NCBI GenBank assembly: GCA_050943335.1
Contig: JBMNOZ010000003.1
Coordinates: forward strand, 1-64,000
From: JBMNOZ01 sp050943335
GTDB lineage: Bacteria > Bacillota > Desulfitobacteriia > Desulfitobacteriales > Syntrophobotulaceae
DNA: 64,000 nucleotides
Reading direction: 5' to 3'
The notes under the pieces were generated by a model, which searched no databases, was not told the origin of the DNA, and was given only the letters and a program-made list of their open reading frames with translations. The position numbers and the translations under genes were made by a program. The first letter of the stretch is position 1; each line of letters begins with the position of its first letter. Of the stretch, positions 34,190 to 41,272 are shown piece after piece.

Positions 34190-35153
34190 ACATTTCCTCC
34201 GCTTTTTTCTTTTGAGTCCCTTGTAGCCTTATTAGATGCTGCAACGTTTTATTCAAAGAACGCTCGTCTTCAACATTAAGAAGAGTTACGTTTCGATTAA
34301 TTTTTTTAATAAATCCCCGTAAGGTACTGCCGGGGCCGATCTCTACAAAAGTGTCTACTCCCTCTGACAGCATTTTCCTAATAATCATTTCCCAGAGGAC
34401 CGGGCTTTTGACCTGTCTGATTAGGAGTTCTTTCAGTTCAGTGACGTTTTCAATATAATCGGCGGTCACATTAGAGAGCAGGGGAAATTTTGGTTCCTGG
34501 AATTTTAAGAAGGTCAATTCCGCTTTTAGCTTGACCGCTGCTGGCTGCATTAAAGGGGTGTGAAAGGGTCCGCTAACTTTTAAGGGGATGATCCTTTTGG
34601 CCCCGAATTCCAAGAGTTTAGCGCTTGCTTCTTCTAGAGCTTCCTTTTCCCCGGAGATTACAATTTGGCCCGGGCAATTGTAATTAGCAATACTGACGAT
34701 TCCGTCAACACTTTGGCAGGCTCTCTCTACTTGAGCTGTTTCCAATCCTAATACGGCGGCCATTCCCCCTTGACCTTCAGGAAAAGCCTCTTCCATAAAC
34801 AGTCCTCTTTTGCGGACCAGTTTTACTGCTTCCCCATAAGCAAGAACCTCACTGCAAACCAGGGCAGAGTATTCCCCCAAGCTGAATCCAGCTACCAGAT
34901 CGGGGAAAACACCATTGGCTTTTAAAACCTGATAGGCAGCCAGGCTGACAGCCAAAATCGCGGGTTGGGTATTCTCCGTCCGGTTTAAATCAGCCTGCGG
35001 GCCGTTAAAACATAGTTTGCTTAAACTATAACCTAATACCTTATCCGTATCTTTAAAAACTTGGCGGGCTTCCTGATGGAAAAAATATAACTCCTCTCCC
35101 ATTCCTACATATTGGGAACCTTGACCGGAGAAGACAAATGCTACTTTACTCAT
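34161..35153 (-). CDS. fabD: Malonyl-CoA:ACP transacylase FabD
   Basis: I choose ATG 35153 (after GGAGAG), not the upstream frame start at 35195; the product is 330 residues. FVFSGQGSQYVGMG opens it, the nucleophile Ser91 lies in GFSLGEYSAL and the partner histidine in SGPFHTPLM. The C-terminus has a basic tail. The gene overlaps fabK by eight bases at its start and fabG by 29 bases at its end. It supplies malonyl-ACP to FabH and FabF. Confidence 0.95.
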   Translation of the reverse strand: MSKVAFVFSGQGSQYVGMGEELYFFHQEARQVFKDTDKVLGYSLSKLCFNGPQADLNRTENTQPAILAVSLAAYQVLKANGVFPDLVAGFSLGEYSALVCSEVLAYGEAVKLVRKRGLFMEEAFPEGQGGMAAVLGLETAQVERACQSVDGIVSIANYNCPGQIVISGEKEALEEASAKLLEFGAKRIIPLKVSGPFHTPLMQPAAVKLKAELTFLKFQEPKFPLLSNVTADYIENVTELKELLIRQVKSPVLWEMIIRKMLSEGVDTFVEIGPGSTLRGFIKKINRNVTLLNVEDERSLNKTLQHLIRLQGTQKKKAEEMYVKRENSAS

Positions 35154-36126
35154 CTTTCTCTCCATCCGGTTTAATAAATTTTCTTCGTTTCCCATCCGGA
35201 TCTTTTAAGATTTCTTCCGCCTCACTGAAGATCTCTTCGATTATTTCCCGACAGGTTTGCTCCTTTTTTATGAGCCCCGCAATCTGACCCGCCATCACAG
35301 AACCGTAATCCATATCCCCGTCAACTACTGCTTTCCGTAAAGCGCCGGTTCCCAATTCCTCGTACTTTTCAAGGGGAGCGCCACTTCTCTCTAAGTCAAT
35401 GAATTGCCTAGCCAGCTTGTTTTTCAAAACCCGGACCGGGTGACCGGTCGGTCTACCGGTCAGAATGGTGTCCGTGTCTTTAGCTCTAATTATTCGATCC
35501 TTGTAGTTTTGATGGACAGTACATTCCCGGGAGACAACAAATCTCGTGCCTATCTGAACCCCGCTGGCCCCCAAAATAAAGGCCGCCGCGACCCCGCGGC
35601 CATCACCTATCCCTCCGGAAGCGATAACCGGAATCTCAACAGCGTCAACGACTTGGGGGAGCAAAGCCATGGTAGTTAATTCTCCCACATGACCTCCGGC
35701 TTCTCCTCCCTCCGCTACAACCGCATCCGCTCCTTCTTTTTCCATGCGCCGAGCCAAGGCTACCGAGGGGATAACCGGGATAACTGTAATCCCGTATTCT
35801 TTCCAGGTTTTAATATATTTACCGGGACTACCGGCTCCCGTAGTTACTATTTCAATCCCTTCTTCGCAAACTAGTTCTGCAATCTCTGATGCAAACTCGC
35901 TTAAAAGCATAATGTTTACCCCAAAGGGTTTATCAGTAAGCTCCCGGGTCCTTTTTATTTCCTCCCGGACGTAGCTGGCCGGGGCATTACCAGCCGCCAC
36001 AATTCCTAAACCTCCAGCGTTAGAAATCGCAGCCGCTAAGGAACTATCGGCAATCCAGGCCATCCCGCCTTGAATGACAGGGTATTTAATCCCCAGGTCG
36101 TGAAAAAAACTGAAATTGTTCATCAT
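35146..36126 (-). CDS. fabK: Enoyl-ACP reductase II FabK (FMN)
   Basis: A TIM-barrel flavoprotein of 326 residues that performs the last reduction of each elongation cycle, replacing FabI. VIQGGMAWIADSSLAAAI opens it; GVNIMLLS, VVAEGGEAGGHVG and PVIASGGIGDGRG are FMN-contact loops shared with nitronate monooxygenases. The location within the fab operon, between acpP and fabD, supports FabK over a nitronate monooxygenase. Organisms with only FabK are triclosan-insensitive; no fabI is seen here. Confidence 0.93.
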   Translation of the reverse strand: MMNNFSFFHDLGIKYPVIQGGMAWIADSSLAAAISNAGGLGIVAAGNAPASYVREEIKRTRELTDKPFGVNIMLLSEFASEIAELVCEEGIEIVTTGAGSPGKYIKTWKEYGITVIPVIPSVALARRMEKEGADAVVAEGGEAGGHVGELTTMALLPQVVDAVEIPVIASGGIGDGRGVAAAFILGASGVQIGTRFVVSRECTVHQNYKDRIIRAKDTDTILTGRPTGHPVRVLKNKLARQFIDLERSGAPLEKYEELGTGALRKAVVDGDMDYGSVMAGQIAGLIKKEQTCREIIEEIFSEAEEILKDPDGKRRKFIKPDGEKDE

Positions 36127-36155
36127 TTTTCCCTTCTTCTTGTCTCTTTATATCA

Positions 36156-36386
36156 CTAACTCAGCTTCCGATCAAGATAAGATACCAAATCGGAAACTTT
36201 CCGCATCCCTTCCAAATCCTCGGTGGGAATCTCTAGGGAGTATTCGTCTTCCAAATCCATTATAATTTCAAAAATATCAAGAGAATCGATGTTTAAATCG
36301 TCGGTGAAATCTGAATCCAGGGTAATGAGTTCCGGATTCAAACCAGTTTTTTCGGCAATTACACTAACTATTTTATCAAAAATCAT
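36156..36386 (-). CDS. acpP: Acyl carrier protein
   Basis: The 76-residue carrier is acidic and four-helical. Ser35 in NIDSLDIFEI is the 4'-phosphopantetheine attachment site, and the preceding TDDL matches the helix II start. It uses DSLDIFEI where many bacteria have DSLDTVEL, a normal variant. AGGAGG precedes the ATG. It sits between fabH and fabK. Confidence 0.96.
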   Translation of the reverse strand: MIFDKIVSVIAEKTGLNPELITLDSDFTDDLNIDSLDIFEIIMDLEDEYSLEIPTEDLEGMRKVSDLVSYLDRKLS

Positions 36387-36409
36387 AATTTTCCTCCTGA
36401 AATATTATT

Positions 36410-37390
36410 TTAAGCGTTTTTAGTCCACTTAATCAAATGGGCCCCATAGGTATAGCCAGCACCAAAACCGGCAATACAAACCAAGTCGCCCGGTAATAGT
36501 AAGCCCTCCCTGGACATCTCATCAAGAGCTATAGGAATGCTGGCGCTAGAAGTATTGCCGTACTTATGCATATTAATAATAAATTTTTCATTCTCAATAC
36601 TCAGTTTTTTAGCCACTGCCTCCACAATCCTAACATTGGCCTGATGGGGTATAAAGTATTTGACCTCTTCCAAAGCGTATCCTGTGCCTTCGAGAACCCG
36701 TTGAATACACTCCGGGACCACCTTGAGGGCAAATTTAAACACTTCCTTCCCATCCATGGTCGTATAGTAGGGACCATTATCTTCCGCTGGAAGGAAACAA
36801 TTCTTTAAAGTCCGGGAAAGACAATTTAGATTTTTACCGCCCCTACCGTCAGCGCCTGTGAACTCGGAAACGATTCCTACCTCTCCCCTTTTTAAAACCG
36901 CAGCTCCGGCTCCATCGGCAAAGAGCACGCAGGTACTCCGATCCTCCCAATCGGTAATTTTGGATAAAACCTCGGCCCCAATTACCAACGCAGTCTCAAA
37001 AAGGCCGCTTTTAATATATTGTCTGGCAATGCTTAGCCCGTAAATAAAACCGGCACAGCCCGCGCTGATATCAAAAGCAGTCGCCTTCGAAGCCCCTAAC
37101 ATGGTCTGGATCTGGCAGGCCGTGGAAGGAAAAAGATAGGTCGAGGTCACAGTGGCCACAATAATAAGCTCTATTTCTTCCGGATGACTCCCACAATTCT
37201 CCAAAGCCCTCTTAGCCGCTAGAGCGCCCATATCAGCCGTATCTTCAGCCAGTGAGATCCTTCTTTCCTCAATCCCCGTCATCTGCCGGATCCACTCATC
37301 GCTTGTCTCTACAAGGGCCGTCAAATCATGGTTAGTAACAATGTGTTCGGGAACAAAACTACCTGTTCCCACTATCTCGACATTATACAT
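36410..37390 (-). CDS. fabH: 3-oxoacyl-ACP synthase III FabH
   Basis: The 326-residue enzyme starts fatty acid synthesis by condensing acyl-CoA with malonyl-ACP. The nucleophile is Cys112 in SAGCAGFIYG; the histidine and asparagine partners lie in FIPHQANVRI and KYGNTSSAS. WIRQMTGIEERR near residue 34 is also typical. It is the first gene of the operon. The usual fapR-plsX pair is not upstream. Confidence 0.97.
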   Translation of the reverse strand: MYNVEIVGTGSFVPEHIVTNHDLTALVETSDEWIRQMTGIEERRISLAEDTADMGALAAKRALENCGSHPEEIELIIVATVTSTYLFPSTACQIQTMLGASKATAFDISAGCAGFIYGLSIARQYIKSGLFETALVIGAEVLSKITDWEDRSTCVLFADGAGAAVLKRGEVGIVSEFTGADGRGGKNLNCLSRTLKNCFLPAEDNGPYYTTMDGKEVFKFALKVVPECIQRVLEGTGYALEEVKYFIPHQANVRIVEAVAKKLSIENEKFIINMHKYGNTSSASIPIALDEMSREGLLLPGDLVCIAGFGAGYTYGAHLIKWTKNA

Positions 37391-37437
37391 AAATTATAGA
37401 CCTTCTTTTTTGATTTAGTAAAGTAAAGCATACAGAA

Positions 37438-37467
37438 ATATTACCTTATTTATAGTTTGGTTGTCAA
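37438..37467 (-). promoter_or_regulatory. Probable promoter of the fab operon
   Basis: On the minus strand TTGACA (37467-37462) and TAATAT (37443-37438) are separated by 18 bases, about 48 bases before the fabH start. No FapR palindrome is visible. Confidence 0.6.
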
Positions 37468-37603
37468 ATAGTTTCATAATCAAAGTAAGTTTGTATCTGT
37501 CGAAAAAACGTCTTTGCTTTTTTATTTATTGGGAAGACAGACAAGGTTAGGCTACATAGTATAGTTATAGGAATCTAGAATACTGAGTACTGGAGTGAAT
37601 CTA

Positions 37604-37957
37604 ATGCCACGTCCGCGAGGAACAATTACCTATAAAATTAAACCGGGAGATACTTTTTATTCCATCGCCAAAAGGTTTAATACTACTGTCGCCTCTTTAC
37701 GCTCTGTAAATCCTGGTCTCAATCCTAAAGACCTGCAGATTGGCCAATTAATTTATATACCGGTCCGTAGAAAAGTCGTTCCCTGCCCACCTGCCAACAG
37801 ATATACCATCAAAGCAGGCGATACTTTTTCCAAACTGGCTCGTAGATATGGGATTCCAGTAAGCACTCTGACCGCTCTTAACCCAGGGGTTAATCCCTTG
37901 GAACTTCAAGTAGGACAGATAATCTGTCTGCCGGTAAGAAAACGAAGACGTTTCTAA
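37604..37957 (+). CDS. Two-LysM-domain protein
   Basis: The product from ATG 37604 (GGAG eight bases before) is 117 residues and consists of two LysM modules. One begins ITYKIKPGDTFYSIAKRF (about 7-55), the other YTIKAGDTFSKLARRYG (about 66-112). Each ends with GQLIYIPVR or GQIICLPVR. LysM binds N-acetylglucosamine polymers. There is no signal peptide or catalytic domain, as in many spore-coat or cortex LysM proteins of Clostridia. A σA-like signal was not evident upstream. Confidence 0.88.
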   Translation: MPRPRGTITYKIKPGDTFYSIAKRFNTTVASLRSVNPGLNPKDLQIGQLIYIPVRRKVVPCPPANRYTIKAGDTFSKLARRYGIPVSTLTALNPGVNPLELQVGQIICLPVRKRRRF

Positions 37958-37976
37958 AAGGGGATTTGTTCCCCTT
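37958..37976. terminator. Bidirectional terminator after the LysM gene
   Basis: AAGGGGA and TTCCCCTT pair immediately after the LysM stop codon. The TTTT run is on the minus-strand side, so it best serves the convergent membrane protein gene at 37990. Confidence 0.6.
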
Positions 37977-37989
37977 CCTTACCAGATAC

Positions 37990-38601
37990 TTAAACAACAA
38001 AAGCCACTAAGAGGGTGAGGATTATTAAATTAAATCCGTTTTCTATAGCTGTTAAAATTTGAACTCCGGGGTTATTAAAGGTGACATCATATTGCTCACC
38101 TACGGAGATACTCCCTATGGACATAGCTAAAAAAGTCAGGAACTGAGCAGCTCGTGTTTTTCCAATTGTTCCTGAATAAGCGGAGGGATAAAGGGAGTAT
38201 ATAAGATTAAAAGAGGAAGCAAAATATAAGACCATAACCACCAAAGGCAGTATAATATCATTTAAGTAAGCTTCCTTTGGTCTAAACTGGAATATATTTA
38301 TAATATAGGCACCAACACCGAATGTAGAAATAAGGGCTGCGATATTCATGAAAAATATGAATTTATTATACCCGGTCGTTAGATTCCGGCCGTGGAAACT
38401 CACGCCTAGAATAAAAAATGCCGCTCCTCCAAAAATTGCCGGGGTTAAAAGTAATAAATCCGGCTCTTTTTTTTCCCAGGGGTTAAAACTGGATAGGTTT
38501 TTTTGATGCTTAAAGCCGCAGAGGTTAGGACCCCTTTGTTTCTGCAGCCAAAAATATTGATAATCCCCTGAAAATCCTGAAGCCTGGCTTGTAACCCTCA
38601 T
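37990..38601 (-). CDS. Polytopic membrane protein of unknown function
   Basis: The 203-residue protein has a polar N-terminus of about 45 residues and then four or five hydrophobic helices (about 49-67, 80-102, 115-140, 146-165 and 185-203). I recognise no motif. Its ATG has a good AGGAGAG site, it is preceded by a normal intergenic region and it ends at a terminator, so it appears real. It is convergent with the LysM gene. Confidence 0.7.
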   Translation of the reverse strand: MRVTSQASGFSGDYQYFWLQKQRGPNLCGFKHQKNLSSFNPWEKKEPDLLLLTPAIFGGAAFFILGVSFHGRNLTTGYNKFIFFMNIAALISTFGVGAYIINIFQFRPKEAYLNDIILPLVVMVLYFASSFNLIYSLYPSAYSGTIGKTRAAQFLTFLAMSIGSISVGEQYDVTFNNPGVQILTAIENGFNLIILTLLVAFVV

Positions 38602-38687
38602 ATCCCGCTCTCCTTTATCTTATCCCTAATGTAGTTTATGTCAGGATCTTATGCTAAGCCACTAAAAAGTATAAAATTTGGCAAAAA

Positions 38688-38751
38688 ATAGACATGCTTG
38701 CTAAGTATACTATATGCAAGTCCAGGCTTCCCCTGCCTGTTTTGCTTTTTT
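38688..38751 (+). ncRNA. Possible small RNA or orphan terminator
   Basis: The interval 38602-38873 has no gene. It contains a -10-like TATAAAAT near 38670, a partly palindromic stretch around AGTATACT, then CAGGC/GCCTG with a T-rich tail. This could be a transcript of about 70 bases. The stem is only five pairs, so support is weak. Confidence 0.2.
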
Positions 38752-38873
38752 TATCTCCTTGTTTTGTTCCTATTTTTGACTGATTCTCCTCTTTATTCTT
38801 TTACTTTGAAAAGTAAATTTCTTAATTTTTGACCATAATAAAATTAGATTTCAGTTTAAAGGAGAGTCTTGTA

Positions 38874-39032
38874 ATGGGCCATATAAAATGCACTGTGCAA
38901 GAGTGTCACTATAACCGCAAATTAGGTTGTGATGCCCCAGTGGTTCACATCGATCATAATACCTTAAACAGGTCAATTCATCCCGAAGAGGTATATGAAA
39001 CCCAATGCGAATCCTTTATCCCAAGAAAGTAA
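38874..39032 (+). CDS. DUF1540 protein (1)
   Basis: From ATG 38874 (AAAGGAGAG site) the product is 52 residues. It is a single DUF1540 domain with the cysteine pattern IKCTVQECHYNRKLGCDAP followed by TQCESFIP, four Cys likely binding a metal. The function is unknown; the family is widespread in spore-forming Clostridia. A second copy follows 44 bases later. Confidence 0.85.
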   Translation: MGHIKCTVQECHYNRKLGCDAPVVHIDHNTLNRSIHPEEVYETQCESFIPRK

Positions 39033-39076
39033 AGCTTTAGGTTCACACTCAACATTAAAAAGGAGGTTGCCTAAGT

Positions 39077-39226
39077 ATGGGTACTGTTAAATGTTCTGTG
39101 GAAGAGTGTCAATATTATAATCAAATGGAATGTCATGCGCCTTTGATTCATGTTAATTATAATGGGGTAAACCATTCGTCCCAATCTCAAGAAACCCAGT
39201 GCGATACTTTTAAGCCGAGACAATAA
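39077..39226 (+). CDS. DUF1540 protein (2)
   Basis: This 49-residue gene has a strong AGGAGG site and the same cysteine frame as its neighbour: VKCSVEECQYYNQMECHAP and TQCDTFKPRQ. The two are a tandem duplicate differing at roughly half of positions. The likely metal-binding cysteines are all kept. A terminator follows. Confidence 0.85.
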   Translation: MGTVKCSVEECQYYNQMECHAPLIHVNYNGVNHSSQSQETQCDTFKPRQ

Positions 39227-39271
39227 AAAAACCACCCCTTCTAAATGAATGATGGTTCTGGTTCGAAGGTT

Positions 39272-39301
39272 AAGGCCACCGGTGAAACTCTCGGTGGCCT
39301 T
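39272..39301. terminator. Bidirectional terminator
   Basis: AAGGCCACCG (39272-39281) and CGGTGGCCTT (39292-39301) form a perfect ten-base stem between the convergent DUF1540 and thioesterase genes. Confidence 0.85.
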
Positions 39302-39317
39302 TAAAAATCCCTTAAAC

Positions 39318-39719
39318 TTAGGTTTTCCTGTAGACAGTGCCCTGGAAAAGAGCGATTAGTTCCTGAGGTTCGCCTTCCTCCCCTGCGGAAAAAACTTCTA
39401 CTACATAAGTAGCAAGCTTGCGCTTTAGAGACACCTCACGTGCTTTGGCAATCAACACTCCCGATTTTGCGGCTTGACAATAAGTAATGCCTACATTTAC
39501 CGCCACTGCTGTTCCCTCCCTGGAATTAGAGGCTGCCGCAAAGGTTGTATCTGCCAAGGTGAAGATGGCTCCCCCCTGCACAATCCCTAAGCCATTTAAA
39601 TGTTTCTCTTCCGTCCGGAGGCGGGCTTCGGCCTTCCCTTCCTTCGCCCAAATGATCTCTACTCCTACATAAGAAGCAAACTTGTCCTTTTTCATTAATT
39701 CTATAATATTTTCGGCCAT
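39318..39719 (-). CDS. PaaI-family hot-dog thioesterase
   Basis: The 133-residue protein has the PaaI/YdiI hot-dog core: HLNGLGIVQGGAIFTLADTTF, in which the G-G-x-x-x-x-L-x-D pattern holds the catalytic aspartate, and the closing AVNVGITYC strand. It should hydrolyse an acyl-CoA thioester, perhaps aromatic. No phenylacetate genes are nearby, so the substrate is open. The ATG follows AGGAGG. Confidence 0.85.
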   Translation of the reverse strand: MAENIIELMKKDKFASYVGVEIIWAKEGKAEARLRTEEKHLNGLGIVQGGAIFTLADTTFAAASNSREGTAVAVNVGITYCQAAKSGVLIAKAREVSLKRKLATYVVEVFSAGEEGEPQELIALFQGTVYRKT

Positions 39720-39900
39720 TAAATCCTCCTGTTTTTAGGTTTATTCGTACCAAACCGTGAAGCCTACTGCCCCCGGTCGAATTACTGGGACTGTTTCTCT
39801 CGGCCCTCGATTTGGAAGCAGTTTTATATCTAATATAGCATATCACAAACCGAACTTATTTGCCTGTTCCCTTTATTTCATGTTAAGTTAAGATTTTGCT

Positions 39901-39929
39901 TTGACAAGCGGCTTGGATTTAGATATACT
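39901..39929 (+). promoter_or_regulatory. Consensus promoter of the zinc-ribbon gene
   Basis: TTGACA (39901-39906) and TATACT (39924-39929) are spaced by exactly 17 bases, a near-perfect σA promoter. Transcription should begin near 39936, leaving a leader of about 105 bases. The preceding 39720-39900 shows nothing else. Confidence 0.8.
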
Positions 39930-39935
39930 GTTCCT

Positions 39936-40035
39936 AACTCGTTACTTGTGGATATTTAGAAGACCTTCTCGATTGCCTCAGGCTCTGGGAAGGAATAAGC
40001 TTCCCATAGTGCGCGGGTAATAATGCTAGGAGGTC
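39936..40035 (+). promoter_or_regulatory. Leader RNA that can mask its ribosome site
   Basis: GACCTTCT (39962-39969) can pair over its whole length (one G-U) with AGGAGGTC (40028-40035), which is the ribosome site. Between these lie GCC/GGC (short) and TGGGAAG/CTTCCCA (39986-39992 and 40000-40006) hairpins. The layout suggests a closing stem around a junction, as in translational riboswitches or thermosensors. I could not assign it to a known class. Confidence 0.5.
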
Positions 40036-40040
40036 ATTAA

Positions 40041-40334
40041 ATGTATAATGACAAAACATTAAGTTGTAAAGACTGTGGTCGCGAATTTATTTTTTCAGCA
40101 TCTGAGCAAGAATTCTACGCTGAGAAAGGATTCACCAATGAACCAGGTCGCTGCCCCGAGTGTCGAGCAGCCAGAAAAGCCAACCGAAACAGCTATTCTC
40201 GCTCTCCCCGGGAAATGTTCCCAGCCGTGTGTTCTGAGTGCGGTGTAGAAACCACAGTACCTTTCCAACCTTCCGGTGACAAACCTGTTTACTGCCGCAG
40301 TTGCTTTCAAATGCGCCGGAGCAGTAACTGGTAA
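40041..40334 (+). CDS. CxxC-x17-CxxC zinc-ribbon protein
   Basis: The 97-residue protein has two zinc ribbons. The first has LSCKDCGREFIFSASEQEFY followed by GRCPECRAARK; the second has AVCSECGVETTVPF and PVYCRSCFQMRR. These are treble CxxC pairs of a family common in Chloroflexi and Clostridia with unproven role. It is transcribed alone behind a consensus promoter and a structured leader, so it may be strongly expressed. Two terminators follow. Confidence 0.88.
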   Translation: MYNDKTLSCKDCGREFIFSASEQEFYAEKGFTNEPGRCPECRAARKANRNSYSRSPREMFPAVCSECGVETTVPFQPSGDKPVYCRSCFQMRRSSNW

Positions 40335-40347
40335 ATAATGAGGTTTA

Positions 40348-40371
40348 AAGGGACAGACCAAGCTGTCCCTT
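40348..40371 (+). terminator. Terminator of the zinc-ribbon gene
   Basis: AAGGGACAG (40348-40356) and CTGTCCCTT (40363-40371) are perfect arms with a six-base loop. Confidence 0.75.
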
Positions 40372-40393
40372 CCTTAATTTAACTCTTAAATGA

Positions 40394-40421
40394 CGATGCT
40401 CAACCGGACATCGCTTTTTTT
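40394..40421 (+). terminator. Second terminator, weak stem and long T-run
   Basis: CGATG and CATCG pair around a ten-base loop and seven T follow. It backs up the terminator 23 bases earlier. Confidence 0.5.
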
Positions 40422-40493
40422 GTTGCTTATACATAAATGAATGTTCTTGCGCTCAAAATATTTATAGAATTTTATTTGGAAGGACTGAAGTTA

Positions 40494-40664
40494 ATGAAAT
40501 CTAGAAAAAGCAAGGACCACTCCCTGGCTTTTCCTATTGAAAACCACAAAACAGCCGCCTGGATTGCTAATTGGAAAAATGTAGAACCGGAATCCCAAAT
40601 TGTTACCCCTTCAGAAACAGATGTTCAAAACGCGAAAGACTGGGTGGATACCAACCAGTTATAG
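40494..40664 (+). CDS. DUF3787 small protein
   Basis: The product from ATG 40494 (AAGGA site) has 56 residues. The central NHKTAAWIANWKNVEPESQ and the end PSETDVQNAKDWVDTNQ match the DUF3787 family of Clostridia. The function is unknown; the family is short, acidic and soluble. It stands alone, convergent with the RidA gene, which ends five bases further on. Confidence 0.8.
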   Translation: MKSRKSKDHSLAFPIENHKTAAWIANWKNVEPESQIVTPSETDVQNAKDWVDTNQL

Positions 40665-40668
40665 GCTT

Positions 40669-41064
40669 TTAAAGAACCGCGGTGGCTTCTATTTCTATGA
40701 GATAATCCGGGTGGGCAAGAGATGCTACCCCTAACAAGGTGGAAACGGGCTTACAATTACCTTGCTTTAATCTCTTCCCTACAACCGGACCCGCGCTATG
40801 GAAGCCGGGAACATCAGTGGTGTAGTAATTTAAACGTACAACATCAGAAAGTTGAGCCCCAGCTTGTTTGAGAATAGTTTCCAAATTATCAAACGCTTTG
40901 TTAATCTGGGCCTCTAAGTCGCCGGGATAAAGGGGATTACCATCTTCGTCACAAGATACCTGTCCAGCAATATAAATAACTCGCTGGGCTCCGGTAACGT
41001 CATTAGCGTGAACAAAATCCAATTTTTCCTGCCAAGTCCAAGGGTTGACAATTTTTCTGTCCAT
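40669..41064 (-). CDS. RidA/YjgF-family enamine deaminase-like protein
   Basis: A trimeric 131-residue fold with RVIYIAGQVSCDEDG, an NKAFDNLETILKQAGA helix and LLGVASLAHPDYLIEIEATAVL at the end. True RidA needs an arginine in the motif R-x-[CA]-[IV] near residue 105; here the corresponding stretch reads KPVSTLLGV, so this is likely a non-RidA subgroup. Its activity is then uncertain. It follows GAGGAAAG. Confidence 0.82.
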   Translation of the reverse strand: MDRKIVNPWTWQEKLDFVHANDVTGAQRVIYIAGQVSCDEDGNPLYPGDLEAQINKAFDNLETILKQAGAQLSDVVRLNYYTTDVPGFHSAGPVVGKRLKQGNCKPVSTLLGVASLAHPDYLIEIEATAVL

Positions 41065-41190
41065 TTTCTTTCCTCCCCGATTTAATTTGTGCTTATTATA
41101 CCATAAACTTACTGAGGTAATTGAAGCTTCTTAGGCCCAGATACGGAAGGTTCCCATAAGAATATAAAAGAACGGTAAAGCCAAATTATT

Positions 41191-41223
41191 AAACCATGAG
41201 GGCGATAAGTCCCCTCATGGTTT
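41191..41223. terminator. Bidirectional terminator after nifJ
   Basis: AAACCATGAGGG (41191-41202) and CCCTCATGGTTT (41212-41223) form a perfect 12-base stem. T-runs occur on both sides. Confidence 0.85.
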
Positions 41224-41272
41224 TTTAATAACGGGAAAATTTAGCGAAACCTGTTTAATAAACTTTTTCCTA

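Noticed and set aside
37391..37470. FapR operator upstream of fabH
   Set aside because: TTTAGTAAAGTAAAG does not form the required 17-base palindrome.
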